The position numbers and the translations under genes are program-made. From the NCBI GenBank assembly GCA_947311845.1, contig CAMZMU010000123.1:15235161-15299160 (forward strand): DNA of 64,000 bases, given 5' to 3'. Below, in pieces: positions 55,201-64,000 of this stretch (its first letter is position 1; the number at the start of each line of letters is the position of its first letter). The notes below the pieces were generated by a model. The model was not told where the DNA came from. It worked only from the letters and a program-made list of their open reading frames with translations, and did no database searches. This DNA is from Poa pratensis. Taxonomy: Eukaryota > Streptophyta > Magnoliopsida > Poales > Poaceae.

Positions 55201-58200
55201 AGTGCCGGAGCTCTCTCCAACCTTCCGGAGCCTCCACCGCTTCGGCTCCTCGGGACGCCTGGAGAGGAAAACGTTCAGAAATCCCTCGAGAGGGTCACAC
55301 AAGAACAACATCGAAAAAGAAGGGAACTACAAGACTTACGCGGCGGTGTCGATCCACCTCTTCGTCGTCCGCCGCACAGGCGGAGCACTGGGCTCCGCGC
55401 TCTTCTGAGCCTCGGCAGGCCTCTCTTGGCCCACCTTGGCACTGGCCTCCGCCTCTTCCCGAGCTCCGGCGTTCCTGTCGTGGATCGCCTTGGAGCGGGG
55501 CTCGCAGTGGCCAGACAAGGCCTCATCGTCGACGCTCTCCTCCTTCCCCTCGACGCGTCGCGAGGGAACAGCCAAGAACCGGTCGCCGCTGCCCGAGGAG
55601 ATCTCGTGGATCTCAGCGTCAGGCGGCACGCCCTTCGAGGTGCTCGAGTTCCCCGCCGAGGAATTGGGGCCTCCTGAGGCACCGGCTGCGCCTGCGTCGG
55701 ACTTCGCAGGCGTCTCCATCGTCCCCTCCTCACCATCAGCTGGCGCCGCCTGCGCTGTTGACTCCGGGTCTTCACGGGGCCCAACTTGCCCCTCAGGCAC
55801 CAGGCCCCACTGGTCAAACTCCGGCATCGTCTCCAGGAACGTGACGCGAGACCCAAGCTCAAACCTGTGGAGCGGAACGGTTTTGTCGGTAGGCTTGGGG
55901 ATGGACGGAGATGTGAAGAGGACCTCCATGATGTCGTCCACTTCCTCCTGCGAGAAGAGGGTAGCGCTCAGGCGCATCTTGTCCCTCTGGTTTGTGTACA
56001 GCCACATCGGGTCCGCATGCCTCTGGAGCGGAGCAATGCGACGCCTCACGAAGTCCTTGGCCACCATCTGCCCGGTGAGGCCAGCCTCGCGAAGATCTGA
56101 CATGCGCTTCACCACGGGGCCAAGTGTTGCGCTCTTGAGTGTCTTGGAAGACCAGCTTGCCCTCTTCGTCAGGGGCGCCTCAGGCATCTCGAAGAAGGGA
56201 CTCTGGCTCCCGACGTCCATAAGGAACCAGCGCCGGCGGAAGTCCTCCACCTTCTTCGACACATTGGTCACGGGGTTCTCACCGGCCCACGCAATGGGGA
56301 TGTAGACGCCGGCCATGCCATCGGTGATGCGGAAGGAGACGCACCCCGACCGCTCGTTGCTCACCGTGAACCGGAGCGCGTAGAAGTTGCGGAAGAGGTC
56401 GACCGAGGGCGGAATGCCGATGTACGCCTCACAGAGGTAGGCGAAGATGGCGAGGATGAGGATGGAGTTGGGGTGGAGATGAAGAATCTGGATCTGGTAG
56501 CGCTCCAGAACCGCCAGGAAGAAGTCGGAGAAGGGAGGCACGAGCCCGGTGTAGAGGGTGTGCATGAAGATGGGGTAGAGGTTGCCGCAGGGGTTGTTCG
56601 CCGGCTTGAGCACCGTGGCGCCATGCTCGTTGCTCTCGGAGGCCGCCATGTGGCGAACCTTATCCAGCTGCATCTCCGTGCCGATGCGGAAGTCGGCCAG
56701 AGCCGGCTTGAGGTCGCCGTCCTGCCGCATCGCAGCAGGCTCGCTCGCCTGCATTACCGCCTTGCCCTTCTTGGAGACGGTGGCCTTCTTGGGCGCCATT
56801 GCAGTGGGATTGCGAAGGAGAAGCTCGGGGATTTTGCGCTGGAAGAAGGAGGCGAAAGGGGATGAATGGAGTAATGGCCATCTGCGCCGAGCTCTCCAGC
56901 TTTTATCGGCTCATCGAGCCGTTACCAGGACGTGGTGGGTCCCGCCACTACGCCCGTTACTGAGAAGATCGTGGCATCGTGTGCAGCCGCAGCTCTCCAC
57001 GTGTCTCGGGCTAGGCAGGCTTCTTTGGGCCCACGACGATTCGCCTGCGTCCGTGAAACTCCAGCGTGCCCATCGTGGGCGCGGGGGCTACTGTCGGCCC
57101 AGTGGAAACCAGGGTACCATGGGCCGGCCTGCCACAGCCCTCGACGTTCTGCGGAGAATTCTGCTAAGGACCAGGCGTTCAGCCTGGCGAGCCTCGCGAG
57201 GGATTTTTCCCTCGCGAGGGCTTCTTCACTGTGCTGAGCGTTTCCGCTAAGGACCAGACGCTCAGCCTGACGGGCCTCGTGAGGGAGTTTTCCCTCGCGA
57301 GGATCTCACCAGTCCGGAATATGGCTAAGTCCTGGCGCACGTCTGCGCCACCCTCGCGAGGCGTCAAGTACTTCAAAACCTCGGCGAGGTACCCAGCCCT
57401 CGCTGGGTTCCTTCAAGTGGAAGCAAGCTCTGCGCCCGCTGCAGAGCGCACATGGCCTCTGCGCCCGCCGCAGAGTGACACGCGCGCCTGCACGCGATGA
57501 CGACGACGCCGCAGTTGTCGTTCTTGTGTATAAAGCAGTCAACAAAGCTGGGGCAAGCAAAGCGGACTCCCAGTATTGCCATTCTGGTGATAAGGGGACC
57601 GGCGCCCGCTACGCTCCAAGCGCGACGTCACCGTGGGGCACGCCACGGGCCTCTGCAGCGCCAGCCCATCGTCCTGGATGGACGGTGGCTTTTTCTGCCA
57701 AGAAGACGTTGCTCTCTGCCATGGATCGCGTCCATGGACAACCCCGACGCCGTGCACTGCGCTCCACCTTAGCCACGGTGGGCCTGAACCTGGGTAGTGG
57801 CTCGTGTTCACTCTCTGTCGTGATGTTCCTCACCGAGCTCGACGAGCACCGTCGCCGAGGTTGTTGAGGATTTGTTTGACGTTGTGTTCAGCCCCTTACT
57901 CGATTCTTGGCATCAGAGAGACACCCCTAGTTCCTTGGGACTAGTCTCCGACATAATTCTCCTATGTCGTTATACTCCCTCCGTCCCAAAATAAGTGTCT
58001 CAAGTTTGCCAAAAAATGGATGTATCTAGACATATTTCATATATAGATACATCCACTTTTGAGCAAACTTGGGACACTTATTTTTTAACAGAGGGAGTAC
58101 TAATTTTATGGACATATTATAATTACAAATCATAGTCAATTTTAAGTCATTGACCAGCGAAAATCAAGATCGCCTTATATTTTGGATGGAGGGAATATGA

Positions 58201-61200
58201 AGTAACTTGTTAAGCAGATAAAAATAACTTATGTTGGTAGGTTAATTTGTGAGCTTAGATTCTAAGTACATTATTTTTAGAGAATAGGAATTAATGTATC
58301 ACAGCCTCTCAGTCCAAATGATGCACACAACCACTCAGAACGGTTCGGCTAAAGAAAACAAATGATGATGTCGAATAATATTTTGTAATAAATAGTGTAC
58401 AGATATATGCATAACACATTTATATTGACAGTTCGAATGTGTTACAGTGCACCTGAAGCTGCAAGTTCAGAAAACGGAAACACTGACCGGTCTTTTTCTT
58501 TTGCTTGTTTGTGCGCCAGCATGAAATCTGTGATAGACCGGTATACCAACGCAAAAGAGGAGCAGCCAGCTGGCTTGGATGCAACATTACAAACTAAGGT
58601 ATGCACTGTTTAGTGGTGATCGGAGAATTAACACATACGTATGTGATGTTAGTCTGAGTAACAGCTAGCCTTCCAGGCTTCAAGGTTGTTTAATTTTTTC
58701 TCTAACTACGCGGCTCTCTGGCTAGCTTTGATGGTATACTGTGATGCATTTTATGCATGCATACTCCCTCGGTTCCTAAATATAATTTTTTTTACTACCT
58801 CCAGTCCAGTATAAGTGTCGGGAAACAATACTAGGGCTAGTACAAATTTCTTCAGAACTCACGACAATAATTATGGATCGGAGGGAGTAGCTTTTTCCTT
58901 ATCCGTACGTATCTAGATGTATTTTAGTGGATAGTTTACTCATTTAGCTCCATATTTGGTCCGTATTAGAATGTCCAAAACATCTTATATTATGGAATGG
59001 AAGAAGTAGAACAAATTGATGAACTACCATTTACGGCGGCATTGATGTTGCTACTCCTACAAGGACATAGGTTGCAGCCATCGCTGTTTTTCCATTTTAT
59101 ATGGCTTGATTATTAGTACTTAGAAGCCTCAAAAGACAAGCCATATTAGATCTGCTGACCTCCAGATATCGCAAACTGATGCACTGTTTAATTGAAGTCA
59201 ACAGTACCAGCAAGCCAATGTGGCCTGAAGGTTTTAGGAGCATATATATGACCAATACAAGAAAATACGACGGTTGTATAAAACTGTATCTGGAATGGTA
59301 AAACAATAGAGGCCATGCGGGTCCATCATAATCTCTTCTGGAATTGCACCATGCGGGTGACGTCTTGCAGAAAGACTACAACCAAACTGTTATTACAAGA
59401 AGCCCAGTCAGCTTTGAACGATAGGCTTTTGACTAAGATTGACAGCATGACGTTTGGCGGCTGGTAGTTTGATCATATGTCATACATGTAACTGTCATAA
59501 ACTAACTGGTACACCGCCAGTCCGTTGCCCACGTCCTAATGAAGCCACGCTTTAGCAGCTCAGCATATGAGAACTTACAGCCAAGGATCCGCCGTCTTGT
59601 TTGGAAACAGGGTCAAAATCTGGACCTAGGGAGGCATATCAACAATACATTACCATACAGTACATGAATAGATGAAAATGCTCTTTCAGCAATACGAGAT
59701 ATTTTGACTTTATACATACACTGTGTTTGCCGTAGCACCCCTTGTTGAAGAACTACACTGATTGCAGTGCACCTTTCTGCTCTGTAACAGATCCTGTAAC
59801 ACAGGTGTGCAACCAAAAGTTATCACAAAGCAAATGCTGAATGTGCTGGGTATCTCACATCCAGATTTTTACAGTGAAGCCAATTGACCACACATTCATA
59901 CCTGTTGTGCCAGCTTAGAAGTTTAGAATAGCTGCCAGATGTTCCTTTACGTCGTACACTTAAATGCTTACAAAAATTCAAATGACACCCTGCACGAGCA
60001 AACATGTTGTAAAACATTAGTGTGGAACGCCCAAGATCCTCGAAAAATTAATCAGATCTGGTACAAAGATAGGCAACTCAACGAACAATGATGAAGAGTG
60101 ATAACAATGTTTGAAATAGCCATCGACCGGCAGAAGCTTGCCTATAATGTTTACATGCTTATGTTATGGAATCACAAGTGAGAAAGGAAGTGCTATTTGA
60201 ATAACTTGTAAGTTTGTTGCATTCCAAACATTATCCCATATTGCCAATGTCACAGGTTTCATGGCCTTATTTTGCATCTTTATACTTTAAAGATGAAATT
60301 ACACCAATAAAATTAGCCAATGCCTGACTCAGCTGGTCTGTTGTATGAACAGTACATCCCAAAGATACCCAAATACAACAAGAAATCACAATAACCACCA
60401 AAAGGAAGAGGCAGGAGTCAGCTCAACATACCTACATGCTCATCCAGTTCAAGCCCATCATCACCTACTCGCTGGAGATGGAATTTCTTTTTACCTGAAG
60501 CTATTTAGGACCTGATTTTTTCATAACATGGCGATGGGATATGACTCGAGATGGCAATTATATTGTCTTTGTTTCAAAGGAATCATGCAGAGACTTAGTG
60601 GGACCGCATGTATATATACTAGCATCCCTGAATTAGTTGGGATTATTCAAATGGATGGAAGAAAGGACTAGATGCAGGGTGTAGACTGACAAGTGTGTGG
60701 TCACCTCTGATGTCCTGTTTTGTAGTTGTTCAAAGAAAAAGCTCCCATCTGCATAGAGTTTTTTTACAATTATTAAAGTACCAATATTTTAATCAGCAAA
60801 TTATGCGTAAGTAGATAATATAACTTCAGAGGTTGAATCTGTACTAACAAGGTGAGCAGTGGCCAATGACTGGTTCATAACTCAAATCAGAGAAGGCTAT
60901 ACCTGTATGTACTGCAAGTCGATCAAACTTGCATAATGTCATTGAAAAAACATATGCAAATATTGGGTAGTAGTAGACTATCATTAAAATATTATGCCGT
61001 TCATTTGTAGATTAAGTTTGTGATATAAAATTTGCAGTTCAATGAAACTGACAAATCCTTCTGTTTTGCTGACAGCTCTGGCAAAGGGAGGCAGCAAGCT
61101 TGAGGCAGCAACTGCACAACTTGCAAGAAAGCCACAAGTATGATAATCTTCTATTGATTCTGCAATGCAAATAAACCACCATTAATATCGCAAGGGAGTA

Positions 61201-62130
61201 ATTTATACATAATTTGAAGATCACATGGAAACTCTGTAAGAACTGCTCAAACAGAAGTGAATACTTCATCAGTTAGGACAAAGATTTTTTTACAAAATGG
61301 AACACAATCAGAGTAATCACTGTTCTGAAATGGAGATTGACAGTGACTCTTCAAACAACAAGATAAGATGTTCTACTTCAACCCATGTTAGCCGAACAGG
61401 GTTGTAGCATGGTGGCATTTAGTTATGGACAATCATCAAGTGTATTCACGAATTACTGTAAGAAAATTGTTTGCATTGTTATAGGCAACTAATGGGGAGG
61501 AGCTTTCTGGCTTAGGTGTGACAGACCTACAGGGTTTAGAGAACCGTCTTGAAATGAGTCTACGCAGCATCAAAACGAGGAAGGTCATTACATGTGTTCA
61601 TCATTATCTGTAATTTAGTTTTCCTGTTTGCTTCAATCTAACAATGCAGCGAACATCTACCAAACAGGACCACGTTATGATAAGTGAAATTGAAGATCTA
61701 CACAGGAAGGTTTGTCACTACAGTATATAACAAATGACCTTAGATATTTCAAAGAAATCGGCAGAGTAGAACGTGTGTACTTTGTATTAACATTCCAATT
61801 TTAAACTAACTGTGCAACAGGGAAATCTAATCCACCAGGAAAACATGGAACTATGTCGAAGCTTGAACATCATGTCACAACAGAAAACTGAACTGTGTAG
61901 ACAGGTTTAATGCACGCCCTTTTCTCAGAAGCTTGAATCAAATGATGGCACATTGTTAGAAACAGGTGAACTAATTACTTCAATTTCAGCTTCAGAGCTG
62001 TCAAGCAGCAAATAAAAGCTCTAGCACTCGTATTGTACAAGCTGCAAATATTCCTGCTGATCTTGAACCGAGTCAATCACGACACAAGGAACCCGAACAC
62101 AACAAAACAGGTGTTCCTGAATTGGGGTAA
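40286..62130 (+). CDS. MIKC-type MADS-box transcription factor, AGL17/ANR1-like
   Basis: Exons: 40286-40467, 58520-58598, 61076-61137, 61485-61583, 61668-61709, 61821-61904, 61990-62130. Exon 1 is a complete MADS DNA-binding domain ([18 protein letters not shown] ... [20 protein letters not shown]). Then come the I region ([15 protein letters not shown]) and the K-box coiled coil ([20 protein letters not shown], then [20 protein letters not shown] and [18 protein letters not shown]). The exon lengths 182, 79, 62, 99, 42 match the MIKC pattern except that exon 4 is normally 100 nt. One G appears missing in the ATGGGGAGGAG stretch near 61494, giving a frameshift in the K-box. The wording is closest to rice MADS25/27-type AGL17-clade genes, which act in root and nitrate responses. 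The last codons may be spliced further (GGGTAAAT at 62125-62132 could be a donor). Intron 1 is 18 kb, mostly transposons. Confidence 0.88.
41134..43438. mobile_element. non-autonomous CACTA element in MADS intron 1
   Basis: Ends are CACTACGGGAATCCCACAAA and the inverse TTTGTGGGATTCCGTAGTG, matching over about 30 bp with one indel. The target duplication is ATA (41131-41133 and 43439-43441). Subterminal zones (41150-41430 and 43195-43425) hold many CGCCGACGGC / GCCGTCGGCG palindromic units. Inside, about 41434-41550 recurs inverted at about 42690-42810. A segment of about 435 bp (41580-42015) recurs directly at 42235-42670. No transposase is present, so it must be moved in trans. Confidence 0.92.
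43442..44396. other. MADS intron 1 DNA, no gene seen
   Basis: Native-looking intron sequence. An ORF at 43264-43833 crosses the CACTA end and has no recognisable domain. Confidence 0.4.
44397..45007 (+). repeat. diverged tandem duplication of about 290 bp in MADS intron 1
   Basis: Two copies, about 44397-44687 and 44716-45007, share CATAGATCG, GAAGATGGCG with GGCTTTGG, CATGTACTT-like and GAACCAAAATAGGAT blocks and end in GGTGCTTCA plus GCAAAG. They have diverged by many substitutions, so the duplication is old. 45008-45187 is AT-rich with nothing recognisable. Confidence 0.7.
45193..46312 (+). repeat. 5' LTR of Gypsy element 2
   Basis: Starts TGTCGGCCCAGTGAAAACC and ends GGACTAGTCTCCGACA; 1120 bp. 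A TATA box (GCAGTATAAAAGG) lies at 45925-45930. Several CTCGCGAG palindromes lie in the first 300 bp. The primer-binding site follows at once (TTTGGCGCGCCAGGTGGGG). Confidence 0.93.
46313..46332 (+). other. primer-binding site of Gypsy element 2
   Basis: TTTGGCGCGCCAGGTGGGGG directly follows the LTR end at 46312. It differs from the primer site of element 1 (TTGGCGCCCACCGTGGGGC), which supports separate families. Confidence 0.7.
46372..48768 (+). CDS. gag-protease polyprotein of Gypsy element 2
   Basis: An intact ORF of about 798 codons from ATG 46372 ([13 protein letters not shown]) to TAG 48766-48768; the open frame extends upstream into the LTR, but this is the first ATG after the primer site. 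A disordered, Ala/Pro-rich N-terminus precedes the gag domain ([57 protein letters not shown]; about 47130-47590). A CX2HX4HX4C-type knuckle follows ([18 protein letters not shown] near 47770), then Gly/Arg-rich repeats (47860-47900). The protease has [13 protein letters not shown] near 48230 and [11 protein letters not shown] near 48460; Asp-Gly-Gly replaces the usual Asp-Thr/Ser-Gly. The TAG has the same 18-nt context as in element 1. Confidence 0.9.
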   Translation: MADTRAERLARRTSGRATTEPAANNNARGRSRTNRASERNAEPRVEHPEDDGGNGSGNDGGNDDNGEGASSQHPSRRESASTQSRAAPSPATALLMAQELFRYRPTPAGHDNWLNRLEELVNAAAAPAPTSAPSRSLVHHSGRGGNIAHGAPPLPPPPPPPAAAPAGNHRAASHASSPHDCQIVQRTPADARMEIERQRDRHNRVIQEIAAAGRQNRGALAGGAVTYAIGCTAFTRNLRRVVWPVKFKPDLPPRYDGRTNPLEFLQLYTVSIQAAGGDDKVMANWLSMALKDSALSWLMNLPENTIDSWEDLCKVFVANFKGTYERALTYNDLGAVRQKPDETLRRYIQRFSQVRNKIPNIPDSHVISAFREGVTNRRMLEKLGIHDTLTSVVKLFDLADKCAKAEEGLLFVKKETEEEPPEGSRSRKKPVEKRKTTAILTAEPDAKQPREASSAADEKKVDNRPFCIYHNRHNHATEDCWELKQLSKEREKNQGHGGRGGGRGGRGGGRHNFQQRAQANPVGRNGNLPDENPGGYQAPQGAIACILGGSQAPKSNNQFKQFSREVNATLPVIEASEPLKWSQYTIAFDSKDHPKSTKAVSTIPLVCTPIINNIAVAKMLIDGGAGLNVISVETFEQLQVPYEWLMPSRPFTGVTSGSTTPLGQVRLAVTFGTPQNYRTEQIDFDVAHIGLPYNAILGYPALAKFMAVTHHAYNIVKLPGSGGTISIHGQVQDAMRSVETAYKAAAVAFPADEDMEPLERPAKKKQLFSQEQAATKKVSLDASGSGASVTIGAGLPLK
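48769..52082 (+). pseudogene. pol of Gypsy element 2: RT (deleted core), two RNase H regions, integrase
   Basis: In frame after the gag [20 protein letters not shown], a TAA near 48932, then RT ([40 protein letters not shown]). At about 49172 LCFLDAF joins directly to [13 protein letters not shown], so some 35-40 residues between RT motif A and the region after motif B are gone. YVDD is at 49228-49239. RT ends in a stop at 49605. Two RNase H-like regions follow (first around 49600-50210; second [50 protein letters not shown]) to 50677. The integrase HHCC part ([14 protein letters not shown]) is separated by a frameshift near 51130 from the catalytic core: Asp 51245-51247, Asp 51423-51425, Glu 51531-51533. 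It ends at 52082. Not functional as a whole. Confidence 0.9.
52083..53132. other. noncoding spacer of Gypsy element 2 between pol and the antisense gene
   Basis: No supported ORF. The stretch is rich in CTCGCGAG-, CCTCACGAG- and CTCGTGAG-like words similar to those in the LTRs. It must hold the 3' end of the antisense transcript and part of the sense transcript. Confidence 0.5.
53133..56799 (-). pseudogene. antisense gene of Gypsy element 2 (PF04195-like head, long coiled coil, acidic tail)
   Basis: Exon 1, 56799-55340, is open from [16 protein letters not shown] to a donor GTAAG at 55339. It contains the PF04195-like core ([53 protein letters not shown]). An acceptor at 55259-55260 opens exon 2 at 55258 (GCGTCCCGAGGAG). 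That exon passes through an Ala/Pro/Glu-rich stretch (55200-54750), a frameshift near 54600-54750, and a coiled coil of roughly 300 residues (54540-53650: [40 protein letters not shown]). In-frame stops occur near 53855 (TAG) and 53654 (TGA). The last part ends in an acidic run ([20 protein letters not shown]) near 53200 and a stop at 53133. The layout parallels the antisense gene of element 1. Confidence 0.75.
57092..57953 (+). repeat. 3' LTR of Gypsy element 2, internally deleted
   Basis: 862 bp. It matches the 5' LTR except that 262 bp are missing at the AGCCAC/GGTGGG junction (57774-57776). The deletion is bounded by CAC in the 5' LTR (45871-45873 and 46133-46135) and removes the TATA box and the sequence after it. 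It also has about 19 extra bp near 57201 and lacks about 14 bp near 57360. A purine-rich GCGCGGGGGCTAC precedes it. Confidence 0.92.
57975..58097. mobile_element. Stowaway MITE in MADS intron 1
   Basis: CTCCCTCCGTCCCAAAATAA and its inverse near TTATTTTTTAACAGAGGGAG form terminal inverted repeats of a 123-bp hairpin, flanked by TA on both sides (57973-57974 and 58098-58099). It lies 16 bp beyond the target duplication of the Gypsy element. It is not coding; mobilised in trans by Mariner-type transposases. Confidence 0.92.
58764..59006. mobile_element. outer Stowaway MITE in MADS intron 2, split by another
   Basis: Begins CTCCCTCGGTTCCTAAATAT and ends TTATATTATGGAATGGAAG plus AAG, with TA at 58762-58763 and 59007-59008. 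The right end has decayed from the consensus GGAGGGAG. It is interrupted at 58795-58887 by a second Stowaway. Confidence 0.7.
58795..58887. mobile_element. inner Stowaway MITE nested in the outer one
   Basis: CTACCTCCAGTCCAGTATAA at the left and GGATCGGAGGGAG at the right, with TA at 58793-58794 and 58888-58889. It is about 93 bp, with AAGTGTCGGGAAACAATACT inside. Ends are partly diverged, so the inverted repeat is imperfect. Confidence 0.65.
59009..61075. other. remainder of MADS intron 2, no gene seen
   Basis: AT-rich intron DNA; short ORFs on both strands show no recognisable domain. It ends in the acceptor TGCTGACAG before exon 3. Confidence 0.5.
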
Positions 62131-64000
62131 ATATTCTTTTCTAGAATCCAAACATTGCAATATTCCAAGAAGTTTACAGAAGCTTAATCAAGAACCTATG
62201 CTTTGAAATGTAGCAGACTTCGACTGACCTAAGACGATCTAGTACAGTATGGACAATTTCGTGGTATTCCACATTTTCAAAACAAGATGCTCTATATACA
62301 TACTACAAACAGGACATATTATGTTATCAGAGTCTCTACTGTATTGAACATGCCTCTAAATGGTTGTTGTAATGATACTGATTGTAATGTCAATTCCTGG
62401 AACTGTATTTTATACATTCTAGCACTAAGGGTGGGAGGAACTAGTAGGGTTTGTTACTTTGTGACACATAATTAGTGTGTACACCTTCCTTGCTGGCTAC
62501 CAAGTGATACATCAACCAGATCCACAGTGAACCGTCCGTTGCTCACTGAGGTTTAGCAGTGGCGGAGTGTGACATAAAGTAAGGAGGGCCAATACGCTCA
62601 CTAGATCTGCTACTATCACCTTATTTCGTTAGAACCTTGTGTATCTTTAGGGAAAGCTGTTAACACCAAGTTAAGACACGCCCATTGAACCAAACTAAAA
62701 GCTCCGGGCCATCACCAGTTAGTGGGCCAAAATTACTACCTTGGACTCCAGTGTCCCCCTCAATCCAGATATTTCAGTATTGGGTGAACCTTCGTACACA
62801 TGCAAACAACACAAACAAAATCACTATATGCACGCAATCTACTATATGGTCTAAAGGAAATCATGAGAAGTACGAACAGGCCACGACCCTGTATGGTCTC
62901 CACTATGCTCCGCCTGTTAGCTAGGTTGATACATGGTTACATGGGTTTATTTTGCGTTGCTAAGTTTGGCGTGTGCATCGATGTTATTCAAACACAAAAT
63001 ACCTGATGTCCTGGAAAGGATATGTTAAATAATGCCGTACCATTTTGCTTTAATGCACGTTGACTGCGTCACCCTGCACGACCCATCACCCGCCTAACAA
63101 ACATCCCTGAGAATACGATTGTTATGTGAAATGGAAGGTGTCCTAGATCCTGATGTCACTCTCCGTCAAACGATGTTGTCAACTATAGATCATTATGGGC
63201 CTACAGTCACAGAAAGTAAGGCCCTTGCTTGGGAGGTTCTGCAGGGTGGCAACTTTGAGATGATACCTCATTGGTTCACATGTATGGTGGTTGCTGTTAG
63301 CAGAAGTGCTTAAGTTGTCACTAGTGATCGAAACTTTTTGAGACACTGGGGTACTGATAAATCTGGAGTACTTAACAGAGGTGCATGGACGAAACATGTA
63401 CCAAAATACTCGTAACTGACCTTCAGAGACAAACCGTGGAGTGCTTATAAAATCCTACAAAATATGTAAAGTTGCAGCCCCCTCATAGTTAGAAATGCTT
63501 GCCTCTGCTCTTATATGACATTAAAATAGCTACGTGGTTTATAAAGGCATATAATCGCCATTGTTTTGTTCAGATTCTTGTTATAAAGCAATAGTCATGC
63601 TGGTTGATACTTCAAGTTGGTGCTGGCAAGTTCAGATCTTCAAACATGGACAGATATGATAACCATGGCTACACTTCCTACATGTAAGGATAAGGAAGGT
63701 AGAGGCTCCACTAAGGTGTATTACAGCACCGAATATGTCTCCAGAGGATAACTGATTTAACAAGATTCCCGCCGGTACTCAATAATACATGCCAAAGATG
63801 ACTAGTTGCGGAACAACAGCTTTTGGTGCCGTGATCAAAACCGCTGAAGTAATACATATGATGAAGAATTATACTAGCATTTTCCGGTGTCTTACTTGTG
63901 CAGTTCCCATAAGTAATGCGTGCTTCGATGTCTCACTTGCGCTTTCCCCGCAAGTAATGCAGTTGCTACCTCATGCTTGGTGCCGCCACATGCAACATCT
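62131..64000. other. 3' flank of the MADS gene, no supported gene
   Basis: It includes the presumed 3' UTR and perhaps one more small exon: MADS proteins of this clade often end in a short LQL-type tail that is not encoded in exon 7 as read. ORFs at 62685-62924 and 63119-63313 lack recognisable motifs and codon structure. No further MITE or LTR ends were recognised. Confidence 0.45.

Larger units (their letters stand above)
45193..57953 (+). mobile_element. second Tat-like Ty3/Gypsy retrotransposon, in MADS intron 1
   Basis: LTRs 45193-46312 and 57092-57953 enclose gag-protease (46372-48768), a damaged pol (48769-52082), about 1 kb of noncoding DNA and an antisense gene (56799-53133). Target duplication TAATT is exact at 45188-45192 and 57954-57958. 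Its gene order matches the element in ORRM1 intron 5, but the sequence is clearly different (GC-rich, CTCGCGAG-rich, different primer site), so it is another family of the same lineage. It is in the same orientation as the MADS gene. RT has an internal deletion and integrase a frameshift, so it is not autonomous. Confidence 0.92.

Noticed and set aside
63119..63313. 64-codon ORF near the right edge
   Set aside because: No motif, no splice context and AT-rich surroundings; too weak to call a gene.

Overview
The window is nuclear DNA of a grass, almost certainly a Triticeae species (wheat, Aegilops, barley or rye group). It has intron-rich plant genes embedded in nested LTR retrotransposons, CACTA elements and Stowaway MITEs of the kinds typical of Triticeae. 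Assignments come from reading the sequence and its translations; no database search was possible.

Three host genes are recognisable. (1) 15209-32710 (+) is ORRM1, a chloroplast RNA-editing factor with two RIP/MORF boxes and a C-terminal RRM, in nine exons. (2) 33055-34596 (-) is an intronless PLS/E-class PPR protein, convergent with ORRM1. (3) 40286-62130 (+) is a MIKC MADS-box gene of AGL17/ANR1 type in seven recognised exons. ORRM1 has an apparent 1-nt frame change between its transit peptide and first MORF box. The MADS gene appears to lack one base in its canonical 100-nt exon 4.

Layout. 1-2967 is the 5' part of a minus-strand, Athila-like, non-autonomous Gypsy element with a complete LTR at 1398-2967. 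2968-12245 is decayed CACTA DNA: a broken TNP2 transposase (3260-5599), then a leader, repeats and a second gene fused to a Ulp1-type protease (8055-11787), ending at a CACTA terminus. 12246-15208 holds MITE and fold-back DNA and unassigned sequence. Intron 5 of ORRM1 carries a complete 14.3-kb Tat-like Gypsy element (17093-31424, target duplication TATTG). Intron 1 of the MADS gene carries a 2.3-kb non-autonomous CACTA element (41134-43438, duplication ATA) and a second 12.8-kb Tat-like Gypsy element (45193-57953, duplication TAATT). Stowaway MITEs follow.

The most interesting material lies in the two Tat-like elements and the CACTA. Both Gypsy elements have two RNase H-like regions, and both carry a large gene on the opposite strand between pol and the 3' LTR. 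Each antisense gene has a PF04195-like head, a disordered middle, a long coiled coil and an acidic stretch, and one is split by at least four good introns. Both elements also have an amber codon at the gag-pro/pol boundary inside an identical 18-nt sequence, which suggests programmed readthrough. In the CACTA, the Ulp1 catalytic residues survive although the rest of its gene is decayed. Nothing here is bacterial or CRISPR-like, and I recognised no tRNA or rRNA gene.
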